8,943 nucleotides of DNA from PZPK01 sp047628385. Lineage in GTDB: Bacteria; Pseudomonadota; Gammaproteobacteria; Pseudomonadales; Oleiphilaceae. Of this stretch, positions 1 to 5,452 are shown one piece after another (positions within the stretch are counted from its first letter, which is position 1; every line of letters starts with the position of its first letter). The stretch lies in contig JBLHVH010000140.1 of assembly GCA_047628385.1 (NCBI GenBank), positions 1 through 8,943 on the forward strand. Direction: 5' to 3'. Under the pieces are notes generated by a model. It did not search any database. It was not told where the DNA came from and saw only the letters and a list, made by a program, of their open reading frames with translations. The position numbers and the translations under genes were made by a program.

Positions 1-191
1 TCTTGGTCAGGTGGAATCGTATTGCAATAAGGCGTAGTAACAGAATAAGGTAGCTCAGTTCCTAACTTTCTTGCTTTTTCAGATAAGCGTGTTAATAAAT
101 ACTTTGCTCTTTCAGCACCTTCATTTTCAATGACAGAAGCCAAGGCATCAAGCCACTCAGACGTTTCAATAGGATCTGAATCATCCAGCAT
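1..191 (-). CDS. aceE: Pyruvate dehydrogenase E1 component AceE, N-terminal fragment
   Basis: Only the first 63 codons are in the window; the gene continues past position 1. E1 is the thiamine-diphosphate-dependent, homodimeric subunit of the pyruvate dehydrogenase complex and decarboxylates pyruvate before acetyl transfer to lipoyl-E2 in the cytoplasm. The translation has the hallmark AceE N-terminus: DPIETSEWLDALASVIENEG (residues 6-25), then ERAKYLLTRLSEKARK, and PYCNTIPPDQ at the edge. This matches E. coli AceE (DPIETRDWLQAIESVIREEG... YINTIP) closely. This N-terminal region is known to contact E2. The ATG at 191-189 is preceded by a strong Shine-Dalgarno, AAGGAG (203-198), with a 6-nt spacer, so the start is firm. 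No pdhR lies directly upstream, unlike in E. coli. The catalytic part is not visible, and a convincing promoter could not be found by eye. Confidence 0.93.
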   Translation of the reverse strand, partial: MLDDSDPIETSEWLDALASVIENEGAERAKYLLTRLSEKARKLGTELPYSVTTPYCNTIPPDQ

Positions 192-387
192 CAATTTCTC
201 CTTTAGAGAATATAACCATGTTATTTTGATCAATACGTATCCAGTTTAGACCCTGATAGGTGTTTCCGTTAGTCAAAACTAAAATATTACTTTCTTTACC
301 TTGTTCAGTAACGCAATCGTCCCCAAAACAAAGACAAGGAATTGAACACTTAGCATAAAAATACATTATCAAGAAAAAGTTAGTCAT
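181..387 (-). CDS. Doubtful small ORF in the aceE leader, 68 codons
   Basis: I do not recognise this protein. The frame starts at ATG 387-385 and stops at 183-181, 11 nt inside aceE in another frame, so the aceE ribosome site lies within it. The N-terminus is hydrophobic and cysteine-rich (FFLIMYFYAKCSIPCLCFG), and the second half looks like a short beta-rich segment (NILVLTNGNTYQG, NMVIFSKGE). Its Shine-Dalgarno is weak (AGCAGG, 395-390, with a very short spacer) and sits in the loop of the inverted repeat at 376-407. If translated, it could couple to aceE translation as a leader gene. It may equally be a chance frame in a leader region. No homologue is known to me. Confidence 0.22.
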   Translation of the reverse strand: MTNFFLIMYFYAKCSIPCLCFGDDCVTEQGKESNILVLTNGNTYQGLNWIRIDQNNMVIFSKGEIDAG

Positions 388-407
388 GACCTGCTAAGAC
401 TAACTTT
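376..407 (-). repeat. 10-bp perfect inverted repeat in the aceE leader
   Basis: Arms AAAGTTAGTC (376-385) and GACTAACTTT (398-407) are perfectly complementary around a 12-nt loop. Read on the minus strand (toward aceE), the second arm runs into TTTTTCTT, giving a weak terminator- or attenuator-like look. The stem is A+T-rich, so intrinsic termination would be inefficient. The loop carries the weak ribosome site of the 68-codon frame, and that frame's ATG sits at the loop/stem junction. Alternatives are a dimeric-regulator operator or chance. Confidence 0.5.
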
Positions 408-469
408 CGTAAAAGGCTTTAATAGTTTAACAACAGGGTAGATTAACGTAATTGCAAAACCGTCAAGGA

Positions 470-504
470 CACCATAAACATGAACAATGTTCATATTTAT
501 GGTG
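470..504. repeat. 35-bp near-perfect palindrome, candidate operator
   Basis: The left arm 470-486 (CACCATAAACATGAACA) and right arm 488-504 (TGTTCATATTTATGGTG) are complementary at 16 of 17 positions around a central A at 487; the only mismatch is C479/A495. The core is ATGAACA-A-TGTTCAT. It lies upstream of the 522-549 promoter and between two divergent genes. Neither strand has a T-run directly after it, which argues against an intrinsic terminator. A binding site for a dimeric regulator, possibly one acting on aceE or the exported-protein gene, is the favoured inference. GAAC and GTTC are 3 nt apart, not the 4 nt of the Gram-positive LexA box. Confidence 0.7.
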
Positions 505-521
505 CAAAACTAAAAAAAAAA

Positions 522-549
522 TTGTACACTTAACATACAGATTTATAAT
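522..549 (+). promoter_or_regulatory. Sigma70-like promoter for the exported-protein gene
   Basis: A perfect -10 box TATAAT (544-549) is preceded, after a 16-nt spacer, by TTGTAC (522-527), which matches only the TTG of the -35 consensus. Transcription would start near 556, about 15 nt before the ATG at 572. This rules against translation starting upstream of the promoter, since the -10 box would then be inside the coding sequence. Confidence 0.55.
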
Positions 550-571
550 TAAGCTCCGTATTGGTCACCCT

Positions 572-1174
572 ATGTCATTAAGTATTTTTTCAACTACATC
601 TTTAGTTTCGTTAATTACGTTAAGTCTAATCACTTCAAATATTGAAGCGGCTAAACCAATGACGGAAGATGACCTAGGTGGCGTTTCAGCAGAAACAGGT
701 GATAATATTCTAAATATATTTGGCGCGCCCGCAGCCGGTTTAACGATCGACCAAGATTACACATCTACCTCACCTTCTGAGCAGCAGGACACTTACCAGG
801 AAGGTGATACAACAGAAGTATTTGCACTTGAAGAAATAAAATCACTAGAAAATAGCAGCATTAATCAGACTATTGAGCCATTGGTACAAGATGTTGATAT
901 TAGCGTATTTGAAGAAGCCATCTATGCGAGCAAGCAAACTGTTGGCACCGCCAACTTACTTGATTTCAGCAGTAGTGAAATCAGATATTTTGATAAGGAT
1001 GTACATCACAAATTAACAATAATTTCTAATAACAATATTGAAACCACTAGAGATCTTTATATTGATTTACTTACTGTTAAAGAATTAAATACAACCGAAG
1101 GTGGCCCTTCAGCAGGCAGTATTTTTCTTTCTGATTGGCGCTCTCAGGGTAAAACGTCAATTATCTCTAGATGA
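572..1174 (+). CDS. Putative exported protein, unknown function
   Basis: This 200-residue protein is of unknown role. Residues about 4-22 are a hydrophobic segment (IFSTTSLVSLITLSLI) followed by NIEA-AKPM, a plausible signal peptidase I site after A26, so the product is probably periplasmic, surface or secreted. Directly after it comes PMTEDDLGGVSAETG (29-43) and NILNIFGAPAAGLTI (45-59). This resembles the short D-x-x-L-x-x-V-[ST]-x-x-x-G motif that follows the signal peptide in several uncharacterised secreted proteins of Pseudomonas and relatives (DUF6160-like, from memory). The rest is acidic, Ser/Thr-rich and without cysteines; it ends GSIFLSDWRSQGKTSIISR. The frame is open upstream to a TTG at 452, but that region carries the palindrome and promoter, so the ATG at 572 is preferred despite no clear Shine-Dalgarno and no positive charge at the extreme N-terminus. 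The stop is 2 nt from the end of convergent tetR. Confidence 0.65.
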   Translation: MSLSIFSTTSLVSLITLSLITSNIEAAKPMTEDDLGGVSAETGDNILNIFGAPAAGLTIDQDYTSTSPSEQQDTYQEGDTTEVFALEEIKSLENSSINQTIEPLVQDVDISVFEEAIYASKQTVGTANLLDFSSSEIRYFDKDVHHKLTIISNNNIETTRDLYIDLLTVKELNTTEGGPSAGSIFLSDWRSQGKTSIISR

Positions 1175-1176
1175 TT

Positions 1177-1776
1177 TTACCAGCTAGCAACTTCTAACCT
1201 AAGTAACTTTATTTGGGGCATAACAATAGCCGTTTCTTTTAAAGCTCGCCTCAAAATAATGACGCCTTGAATTTGACAAAGAATATAACTAGCAAGTACA
1301 TCCGACTCGTTTTCCTCTGCAAATAGTTTTGATATTTCCCCTGATATTTTTGCATCATTGATCGCTTTTCTCAAAGCGTCCCTTAAGTCGCTATACATTT
1401 CGGCCAGTATAAGTGCTACCTTTTGGTCATTTCCGATTAAACTCAGGCTAGTATTTTGTATCATACAGCCAAGTTCACCGGATTTACTTTTAAGCTGGTT
1501 AGAGACCCTATTTAGGTAGTTTTCTAAACACTGCTTAGCAGGCTCAGAGCCCATTAATGGTTGAAGTAGGTATTCAAAGACTGTTTCTCTGTAATGCTCC
1601 AGTGCCGCTAAAAATAATGTTTTTTTATCGCCAAAAGAATTATAGATACTAAATCGATTAATCCCAAGCTCGTCAACAAGGTCCTGAACGGAAGTAGTCT
1701 CATAACCTTGCAGCCAAAACAAACGCATCGCCTTTTGAAGCGAAGCAGCTTTATCAAATTCTATTTTTCTAGCCAC
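1177..1776 (-). CDS. TetR/AcrR-family transcriptional repressor
   Basis: A 199-residue TetR-family protein with the GTG start used here. The N-terminal helix-turn-helix is clear at residues about 8-55: KAMRLFWLQGYETTSVQDL, then LGINRFSIYNSFGDKKTLF, with the diagnostic G-Y-x-x-T-S and Y-x-x-F-x-x-K elements. The C-terminal ligand/dimer domain contains GCMIQNTSLSL, seen in many xenobiotic-responsive TetR members. The ligand is not predictable. It is divergent from two GST genes, and the shared gap holds paired repeats overlapping the GST promoter, so it probably represses that operon and perhaps itself. Start choice: an ATG at 1794 adds six residues, but GTG at 1776 has AGGGTGG 7 nt upstream and gives the family-typical start M-A-R-K. 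A possible minus-strand -10 box (TATGAT, 1811-1806) would put the transcript start almost on the ATG. Confidence 0.9.
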   Translation of the reverse strand: MARKIEFDKAASLQKAMRLFWLQGYETTSVQDLVDELGINRFSIYNSFGDKKTLFLAALEHYRETVFEYLLQPLMGSEPAKQCLENYLNRVSNQLKSKSGELGCMIQNTSLSLIGNDQKVALILAEMYSDLRDALRKAINDAKISGEISKLFAEENESDVLASYILCQIQGVIILRRALKETAIVMPQIKLLRLEVASW

Positions 1777-1783
1777 AACCAAA

Positions 1784-1790
1784 CCACCCT
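1784..1790 (-). promoter_or_regulatory. Ribosome binding site supporting the GTG start of tetR
   Basis: AGGGTGG on the minus strand lies 7 nt before GTG 1776-1774. The competing ATG at 1794 has only a weak GAG upstream. This favours the shorter protein, though the longer one is not excluded. Confidence 0.5.
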
Positions 1791-1818
1791 TCATTACTTT
1801 TGCTCATCATAACGCATT

Positions 1819-1867
1819 ATTGACTGATCGTTTAGAAAAAACTATATTACTGAATGTTCGTTTAGAA
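1819..1867. promoter_or_regulatory. Tandem 19-bp repeats, likely TetR operator pair
   Basis: ATTGACTGATCGTTTAGAA (1819-1837) and ACTGAATGTTCGTTTAGAA (1849-1867) agree at 16 of 19 positions and start 30 bp apart, about three helical turns, so two dimers would bind the same DNA face. Each copy has weak internal dyad symmetry (the second as CTGAATG-TT-CGTTTAG, 5 of 7 paired), usual for TetR sites. The first copy covers the -35 box and the second covers the expected transcription start of the GST operon, an ideal arrangement for repression. A third partial copy, TTTAGAA, lies at 1878-1884. That the adjacent TetR protein binds here is inferred from position. Confidence 0.65.
1820..1848 (+). promoter_or_regulatory. 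Sigma70-like promoter of the GST operon
   Basis: TTGACT (1820-1825; 5 of 6 consensus) and TATATT (1843-1848; 5 of 6) are separated by exactly 17 nt. Transcription would begin near 1855, leaving a leader of roughly 47 nt before the ATG at 1902. The boxes interleave with the tandem repeats, implying direct repressor/polymerase competition. Confidence 0.75.
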
Positions 1868-1901
1868 TAGTAATTACTTTAGAAAAAATAAGTGAGCTCT
1901 T

Positions 1902-2513
1902 ATGAAAATTTATGAAATGAAAATAGCCCCTAATCCAAGAAGAGTTAGAATGTTTCTTGCCGAAAAAGGCATTGAGAACGTTGAGTTTATTCAAGTAGAT
2001 CTTCAAGCTGGCGAGAACCTAACACCCGAATTTAAAAAAATGAATCCCTTTGGAAAAGTACCTATTTTAGAATTAGATGATGGCCAGCACATCAGTGAAA
2101 CCGTTGCGATTTGCCGTTATTTTGAAGAATTATTCCCTCAAAACTCGCTAATGGGTTCAAGTCCAACTCAAAAAGCAAACATTGAGATGTGGCAACGCTG
2201 GATCGAATTTTTCTTTTTCATTCCCACTGGCATGTGCTTCCAACACACCAGTGGTTATTTCAAAGATAGAATGAATCCGATTAAAGAATGGGGTGACGAG
2301 TGTCATGCTCAAATTACAAAATTCATGCTGTTTTTAAATAACCATTTCGCTGAAAACACATATTTAACCGGTGATCAATATACCATTGCAGACATTACAG
2401 CGCTTTGTACCATTGACTTCAATCGAGTAAACCAGATCAGGATGACAAGTAAGCACCCGCACCTTAAACGCTGGTACGACTCAGTATCTTCACGCCCATC
2501 TGCAAAAGCATAA
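1902..2513 (+). CDS. Glutathione S-transferase family protein (first of pair)
   Basis: A 203-residue cytosolic GST, the usual family size. GSTs conjugate or reduce electrophiles using glutathione. The N-terminal thioredoxin-like domain (residues 1-78) shows APNPRRVRMFLAEKGI (9-24), the cis-proline V53-P54 in NPFGKVPILEL, and the glutathione-binding E-[ST]-x-A-I signature as E66-T67-V-A-I. The helical C-terminal domain contains LTGDQYTIADITAL (155-168), including the conserved N-capping box T161/D164, and ends at the typical SRPSAKA. N11 in the PNP segment occupies the region of the catalytic residue, so class and substrate cannot be assigned. It is the first gene of a two-gene operon with a 9-nt gap to the next GST, under a promoter overlapped by the putative TetR operator. 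AGTGAG at 1891-1896 is a modest ribosome site. Confidence 0.9.
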   Translation: MKIYEMKIAPNPRRVRMFLAEKGIENVEFIQVDLQAGENLTPEFKKMNPFGKVPILELDDGQHISETVAICRYFEELFPQNSLMGSSPTQKANIEMWQRWIEFFFFIPTGMCFQHTSGYFKDRMNPIKEWGDECHAQITKFMLFLNNHFAENTYLTGDQYTIADITALCTIDFNRVNQIRMTSKHPHLKRWYDSVSSRPSAKA

Positions 2514-2522
2514 GGTAACACT

Positions 2523-3176
2523 ATGATAGATTTCTACACGTCACCAACCCCTAATGGGCACAAGGTAAGTATCGCTTTAGAAGAGATGAATTTAGCATAC
2601 AAATTAATCGACGTTGACCTTTCTAAAGGTGACCAAAAGAAAGATGATTACATACAGCTAAACCCTAACGGACGAATCCCAACGATTGTAGATAGATCGA
2701 ACGATGATTTTACCGTATTCGAGTCCGGTGCTATTTTGATTTATTTAGGAGAAAAGTCACAGAAGTTTTACCCTGAAGATCCAAAACAAAGATCCCAAGT
2801 ACTTCAATGGCTAATGTTTCAAATGGGTGGTATTGGCCCTATGATGGGACAAGCTAATGTATTTTATCGCTATTTTCCTGAAACAATACAGCCTGCTATC
2901 GACCGTTATCAAAATGAAGTGAAGCGCTTATTTGGCGTACTAGATACCCAACTTGAACGACAAGAATTTTTAGCTAAGGATTACAGTATCGCTGATATGG
3001 CAAATTGGGCATGGGTTAGAACACACAACTGGTCGGGTGTTGATATTGAGCCGTTTTCAAATTTAGAAAGATGGGTCAAGCAAATTTATGCACGCCCGGC
3101 CGCAAAAAAAGGCACTGAGATACCGCAGAGACCTGATGCAAAGAAAATAATTGAAAGTGGCAAAAATATGATTTGA
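2523..3176 (+). CDS. YfcG/YghU-like (Nu-class) glutathione transferase
   Basis: 217 residues, close in length and sequence to E. coli YfcG. Shared blocks are the N-terminal PTPNGHKVSIALEE (8-21), LNPNGRIPTIVD with cis-proline P53, FESGAILIYLGEK with E67-S68, LQWLMFQMGGIGPMMGQ (94-110), and YSIADMANWAWV with capping box S155/D158. T9 and N11 match the unusual Thr/Asn active-site pair of YfcG, which lacks the ordinary Tyr/Ser/Cys and is known as an efficient disulfide-bond reductase using glutathione. A similar thiol-disulfide role is therefore likely here, although the physiological substrate is unknown. It sits 9 nt after the first GST gene, whose TAAGG end overlaps this gene's Shine-Dalgarno, so translation is probably coupled. 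A terminator follows at 3183-3216. Confidence 0.92.
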   Translation: MIDFYTSPTPNGHKVSIALEEMNLAYKLIDVDLSKGDQKKDDYIQLNPNGRIPTIVDRSNDDFTVFESGAILIYLGEKSQKFYPEDPKQRSQVLQWLMFQMGGIGPMMGQANVFYRYFPETIQPAIDRYQNEVKRLFGVLDTQLERQEFLAKDYSIADMANWAWVRTHNWSGVDIEPFSNLERWVKQIYARPAAKKGTEIPQRPDAKKIIESGKNMI

Positions 3177-3182
3177 AGGCAT

Positions 3183-3216
3183 AAAAAAACCAACACTGAA
3201 GTTTAGTGTCGGTTTT
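3183..3216 (-). terminator. Intrinsic terminator between convergent crp and the GST operon
   Basis: On the minus strand CCGACACT (3212-3205), a 7-nt loop and AGTGTTGG (3197-3190) form an 8-bp stem with one G-U pair, followed by seven T (3189-3183): a good terminator for crp. On the plus strand the same hairpin has one A-C mismatch and only four T (3213-3216), so it probably also ends the GST operon, less efficiently. Confidence 0.85.
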
Positions 3217-3276
3217 AAAAAATCTATTATATTGAAATTTTAACTTAAGCTTTTTTAATTTAGGTCACGTTTAAAC

Positions 3277-3918
3277 TTAGCGAGTGCCGTACACCACCAT
3301 TGTTTTACCTTTAACCTGAACCAAGCCTTGCTCTTCCAAGGTTTTTAAAACTCGACCAACCATTTCTCTCGAACAACCAACGATTCGCCCAATTTCTTGT
3401 CGCGTAATTTTGATTTGCATACCGTCTGGGTGTGTCATGGCATCAGGCTCTTTGCATAAGTCCAACAAAGTTCTAGCCACACGCCCTGTTACATCTAAAA
3501 ACGCCAGGTCACCAACTTTACGCGTTGTTTGACGTAAACGGCTTGCCATTTGCTCGCCGATAAAATAAAGAATTTTTGGATCTTGCTGACTTATTTCACG
3601 AAACTTCGCATAACTAATTTCAGCAACTTCACACTCTGACTTAGCTTTAACCCAAGCACTTCTTGAATCCATATTATCAAACAAGCCCATCTCACCAAAG
3701 AAGTCGCCTGTATTAAGATAAGCCATTATCATCTCACGCCCATCATCATCTTCGATAATAACAGTAACGGAACCCTTGATGATGTAAAATAAAGAATCAC
3801 CCTTATCGCCAGCATAGATTATTGTACTTTTAGCGGGGTACTTTCTACGATGACATTGCGATAGAAAATAGTCTAAATGTTTGGTTTTACTTTCAATCGG
3901 TTTTAAAATCGAGGACAT
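3277..3918 (-). CDS. crp: cAMP receptor protein, Vfr-type CRP
   Basis: A 213-residue cAMP-dependent global regulator (CRP/FNR family), strikingly like Pseudomonas Vfr: AKSTIIYAGD, IIKGSVTVIIEDDDGREMI, ECEVAEISYAKFRE, RKVGDLAFLDVTGRVARTLL, and the near-invariant DAMTHPDGMQIKITRQEIGR. The cyclic-nucleotide domain holds the phosphate-binding G75-E76 and R86-S87 and the C-helix pair T131-T132 (TT as in Vfr; TS in E. coli). The helix-turn-helix (about 173-198) keeps SREMVGR, corresponding to the E. coli DNA-contacting Arg/Glu/Arg set. The segment before RSAW lacks the 3-residue insertion of Vfr, so it has E. coli length there. The frame is open upstream to an ATG at 3999, but homology starts only here and the ATG at 3918 has AAAGG 8 nt upstream. 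It is divergent from yhfA-speD as in Pseudomonas. No full CRP site for autoregulation is visible. Confidence 0.96.
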   Translation of the reverse strand: MSSILKPIESKTKHLDYFLSQCHRRKYPAKSTIIYAGDKGDSLFYIIKGSVTVIIEDDDGREMIMAYLNTGDFFGEMGLFDNMDSRSAWVKAKSECEVAEISYAKFREISQQDPKILYFIGEQMASRLRQTTRKVGDLAFLDVTGRVARTLLDLCKEPDAMTHPDGMQIKITRQEIGRIVGCSREMVGRVLKTLEEQGLVQVKGKTMVVYGTR

Positions 3919-3926
3919 TCTATTTA

Positions 3927-3931
3927 CCTTT
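3927..3931 (-). promoter_or_regulatory. Ribosome binding site fixing the crp start
   Basis: AAAGG on the minus strand lies 8 nt ahead of the ATG at 3918-3916. It supports the 213-residue protein over a 27-residue-longer reading from 3999, whose extra residues have no counterpart in CRP or Vfr. Confidence 0.75.
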
Positions 3932-4153
3932 TTATTTGCATACATGCTAGAAGCAATTACTTCCTGTAGGAGGGGAACAATAACCCCATATAACTTCAAT
4001 GCTATAGCCTACTGTATTTTTAAATAAGAACAAGAACTTATTGCTCTTTTAAAAAAGTATAGACTAAGAAACTGATTCCACATTTATTATTGTCTATGTA
4101 TATATGATAATCTAGCCGGATAATTATACGTAATATTTTTATAAATTTTCACT
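3932..4153. other. Divergent crp / yhfA-speD regulatory gap
   Basis: A very A+T-rich stretch that must contain both promoters. Minus-strand TATACT (4061-4056) and plus-strand GATAAT (4106-4111, with a poor TTTATT 17 nt upstream) are -10-like, but neither has a good -35 box, so no promoter is called. A short inverted repeat AATAAG/CTTATT (4023-4028/4037-4042) is present. No complete TGTGA-N6-TCACA site is visible. Confidence 0.4.
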
Positions 4154-4157
4154 AGGA
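4154..4157 (+). promoter_or_regulatory. Ribosome binding site fixing the yhfA start
   Basis: AGGA directly abuts an ATG at 4158, too close to serve it, but is 9 nt before the in-frame ATG at 4167. The start at 4167 also matches the N-terminus of E. coli YhfA. Confidence 0.6.
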
Positions 4158-4166
4158 ATGATTATT

Positions 4167-4583
4167 ATGGAAGTAAAAATACAATGGGGCGGGGATGCCA
4201 AATTTGTTGGCAACTCCGAGTCCGGCCACACAATTACGATGGATGGCCCCCCCGATCATGGTGGTAAGAATCAAGGCCCTCGACCAATGGAAATGTTATT
4301 ACTTGGTTTAGGTGGGTGTACTTCATTTGATGTCATGAGTATCCTGCAAAAATCACGTCAAAAAGTAACCGATTGTGTGGCAGAAATTTCTGCCGAAAGA
4401 GCGGAAGAAGTACCCTCCGTATTCACTAAAATTAAGATCAATTTTGTTATAAAAGGCGATAACCTTAAAGAAAGTTTGGTCAAGCGTGCGGTATCTTTAT
4501 CGGCTGAGAAGTATTGCTCCGCGTCTATAATGCTTGAAAAAGGCGGTGTAGAGATCACTCATAGTTATGAAATTCAAGACTAA
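4167..4583 (+). CDS. yhfA: OsmC/Ohr-family protein, YhfA-like
   Basis: 138 residues, collinear with E. coli YhfA. Matching blocks are VKIQW at the start, the SGHTITMDG segment (19-27), RPMEMLLLGLGGCTSFDVMSI (39-59), and LSAEKYCSASIMLEK (111-125), ending ITHSYE. The two conserved OsmC-family cysteines, C51 (GGC) and C117 (KYC), are both present. In OsmC and Ohr this pair reduces organic hydroperoxides; YhfA itself has no firmly established function, so peroxidase activity is only inferred from the retained cysteines. It sits 38 nt upstream of speD on the same strand and divergent from crp. The order matches the Pseudomonas vfr / OsmC-like / speD locus as I recall it, suggesting an old conserved unit. 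Confidence 0.92.
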   Translation: MEVKIQWGGDAKFVGNSESGHTITMDGPPDHGGKNQGPRPMEMLLLGLGGCTSFDVMSILQKSRQKVTDCVAEISAERAEEVPSVFTKIKINFVIKGDNLKESLVKRAVSLSAEKYCSASIMLEKGGVEITHSYEIQD

Positions 4584-4621
4584 GGGTTACGGCATTTTTA
4601 TCATTAAGGAAATAAAAACTG

Positions 4622-5416
4622 ATGGATAAAAAAATTAAACTTCATGGCTTTAATAATCTGACAAAGTCTCTTAGTTTTAATATCTATGACATTTGCTATG
4701 CAAACACTGAAAAAGAACGCAAAGAATACATTGAGTATATAGACGAAATGTATAACGCCGAGCGCTTAACGCAACTCTTAACAGATGTTGTTTCTATCAT
4801 TGAAGCAAATATATTAAACATTGCGCACCAGAATTACGACCCGCATGGTGCAAGCGTAACCATGTTGATTGCTGAACATGAAGTTCCACCAGAGAAGGAT
4901 AGCAATACTGAAGCACCTGGACCACTGCCAGACACTATCGTCGCTCACTTAGACAAGAGCCATGTGACTGTGCATACCTACCCAGAAAGCCATCCTGTTA
5001 ACGGTATAAGTACGTTTCGAGTTGATATAGATGTCTCTACATGTGGATTAATTTCACCACTAAAAGCTCTAAACTACCTGATTCATAGCTTCGATTCTGA
5101 CATCGTAATGTTGGATTACCGTGTTAGGGGTTTTACCCGAGATACTGATGGCTACAAGCACTATATTGACCATGAAATTAGTTCAATACAGAACTACTTA
5201 AGCCAAGACACCCAAGACGCCTATCAAATGATTGACGTAAATGTTTATCAGGAAAATACTTTTCACACAAAAATGCTTCTCAAAGAATTTGATCTCAAGC
5301 ATTATGTATTTGGTCAAGGTCTTGAAAACTTTAGCGAACAAAAATTAAATACGGTTGAAAATGATCTCAAGCAAGAAATGCAGGAAATATTTTACTCTCG
5401 AAATTTTTCTAAATAA
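4622..5416 (+). CDS. speD: S-adenosylmethionine decarboxylase proenzyme SpeD
   Basis: 264 residues, the same length as E. coli SpeD and closely similar along its whole length: KLHGFNNLTKSLSF (6-19), GPLPDTIVAHLDKSHVTVHT (100-119), ISPLKALNYLIH, DYRVRGFTRD, and YQENTFHTKMLLKEFDLKHY. It decarboxylates AdoMet to supply the aminopropyl donor for spermidine. The proenzyme self-cleaves at LDK-S: the bond between K112 and S113 is broken and S113 becomes the pyruvoyl prosthetic group of the alpha chain. The catalytic Cys of the STCG motif is C141 (C140 in E. coli). All key residues are present, so it should be active. No speE (spermidine synthase) is adjacent. AAGGA (4606-4610) is a usable ribosome site with a long 11-nt spacer. 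It is probably co-transcribed with yhfA; no terminator with a T-run follows. Confidence 0.97.
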   Translation: MDKKIKLHGFNNLTKSLSFNIYDICYANTEKERKEYIEYIDEMYNAERLTQLLTDVVSIIEANILNIAHQNYDPHGASVTMLIAEHEVPPEKDSNTEAPGPLPDTIVAHLDKSHVTVHTYPESHPVNGISTFRVDIDVSTCGLISPLKALNYLIHSFDSDIVMLDYRVRGFTRDTDGYKHYIDHEISSIQNYLSQDTQDAYQMIDVNVYQENTFHTKMLLKEFDLKHYVFGQGLENFSEQKLNTVENDLKQEMQEIFYSRNFSK

Positions 5417-5452
5417 TACCTTATTTGATTTAATGAACAATGAGGAAGATCG

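Larger units (their letters stand above)
192..571. other. Intergenic region between aceE and the exported-protein gene
   Basis: This 380-base A+T-rich gap separates two divergently transcribed genes. It contains the aceE Shine-Dalgarno (198-203), a doubtful 68-codon minus-strand frame, a 10-bp inverted repeat (376-407), a 35-bp near-perfect palindrome (470-504) and a TATAAT-type promoter (522-549) reading rightward. On the minus strand TTGACG occurs at 466-461 as a possible -35 box for aceE, but no acceptable -10 box follows at 16-18 nt, so I do not call an aceE promoter. No tRNA or small-RNA gene is evident. Confidence 0.6.

Noticed and set aside
388..470. Candidate aceE promoter with -35 TTGACG (466-461, minus strand)
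   Set aside because: No sequence resembling TATAAT occurs at a 16-18 nt spacing; TATTAA at 424-419 lacks a matching -35 box.
482..492. LexA-like GAAC...GTTC box in the palindrome core
   Set aside because: The half-sites are 3 nt apart rather than 4, the Gram-positive LexA box is not used in gammaproteobacteria, and the symmetry extends far beyond it.
1148..1181. Inverted repeat GGTAAAA (1148-1154) / TTTTACC (1175-1181) across the convergent stops of the exported-protein gene and tetR
   Set aside because: The 7-bp A+T-rich arms are separated by 20 nt with an internal loop, and there is no T-run beyond the stem; too weak to call a terminator, though it is placed where one would be expected.
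3919..3999. 27-residue N-terminal extension of CRP starting at the ATG at 3999
   Set aside because: No CRP or Vfr protein known to me has this extension, and the ATG at 3918 has its own Shine-Dalgarno.
4000..4157. Search for a CRP autoregulatory site upstream of crp
   Set aside because: Only half-sites were found (a TGTGG on the minus strand near 4080 and a TTTCAC near 4150); no paired TGTGA-N6-TCACA arrangement.
4358..4558. Minus-strand 66-codon frame
   Set aside because: It is fully inside yhfA, whose identity is certain from its conserved blocks; this is a shadow frame.
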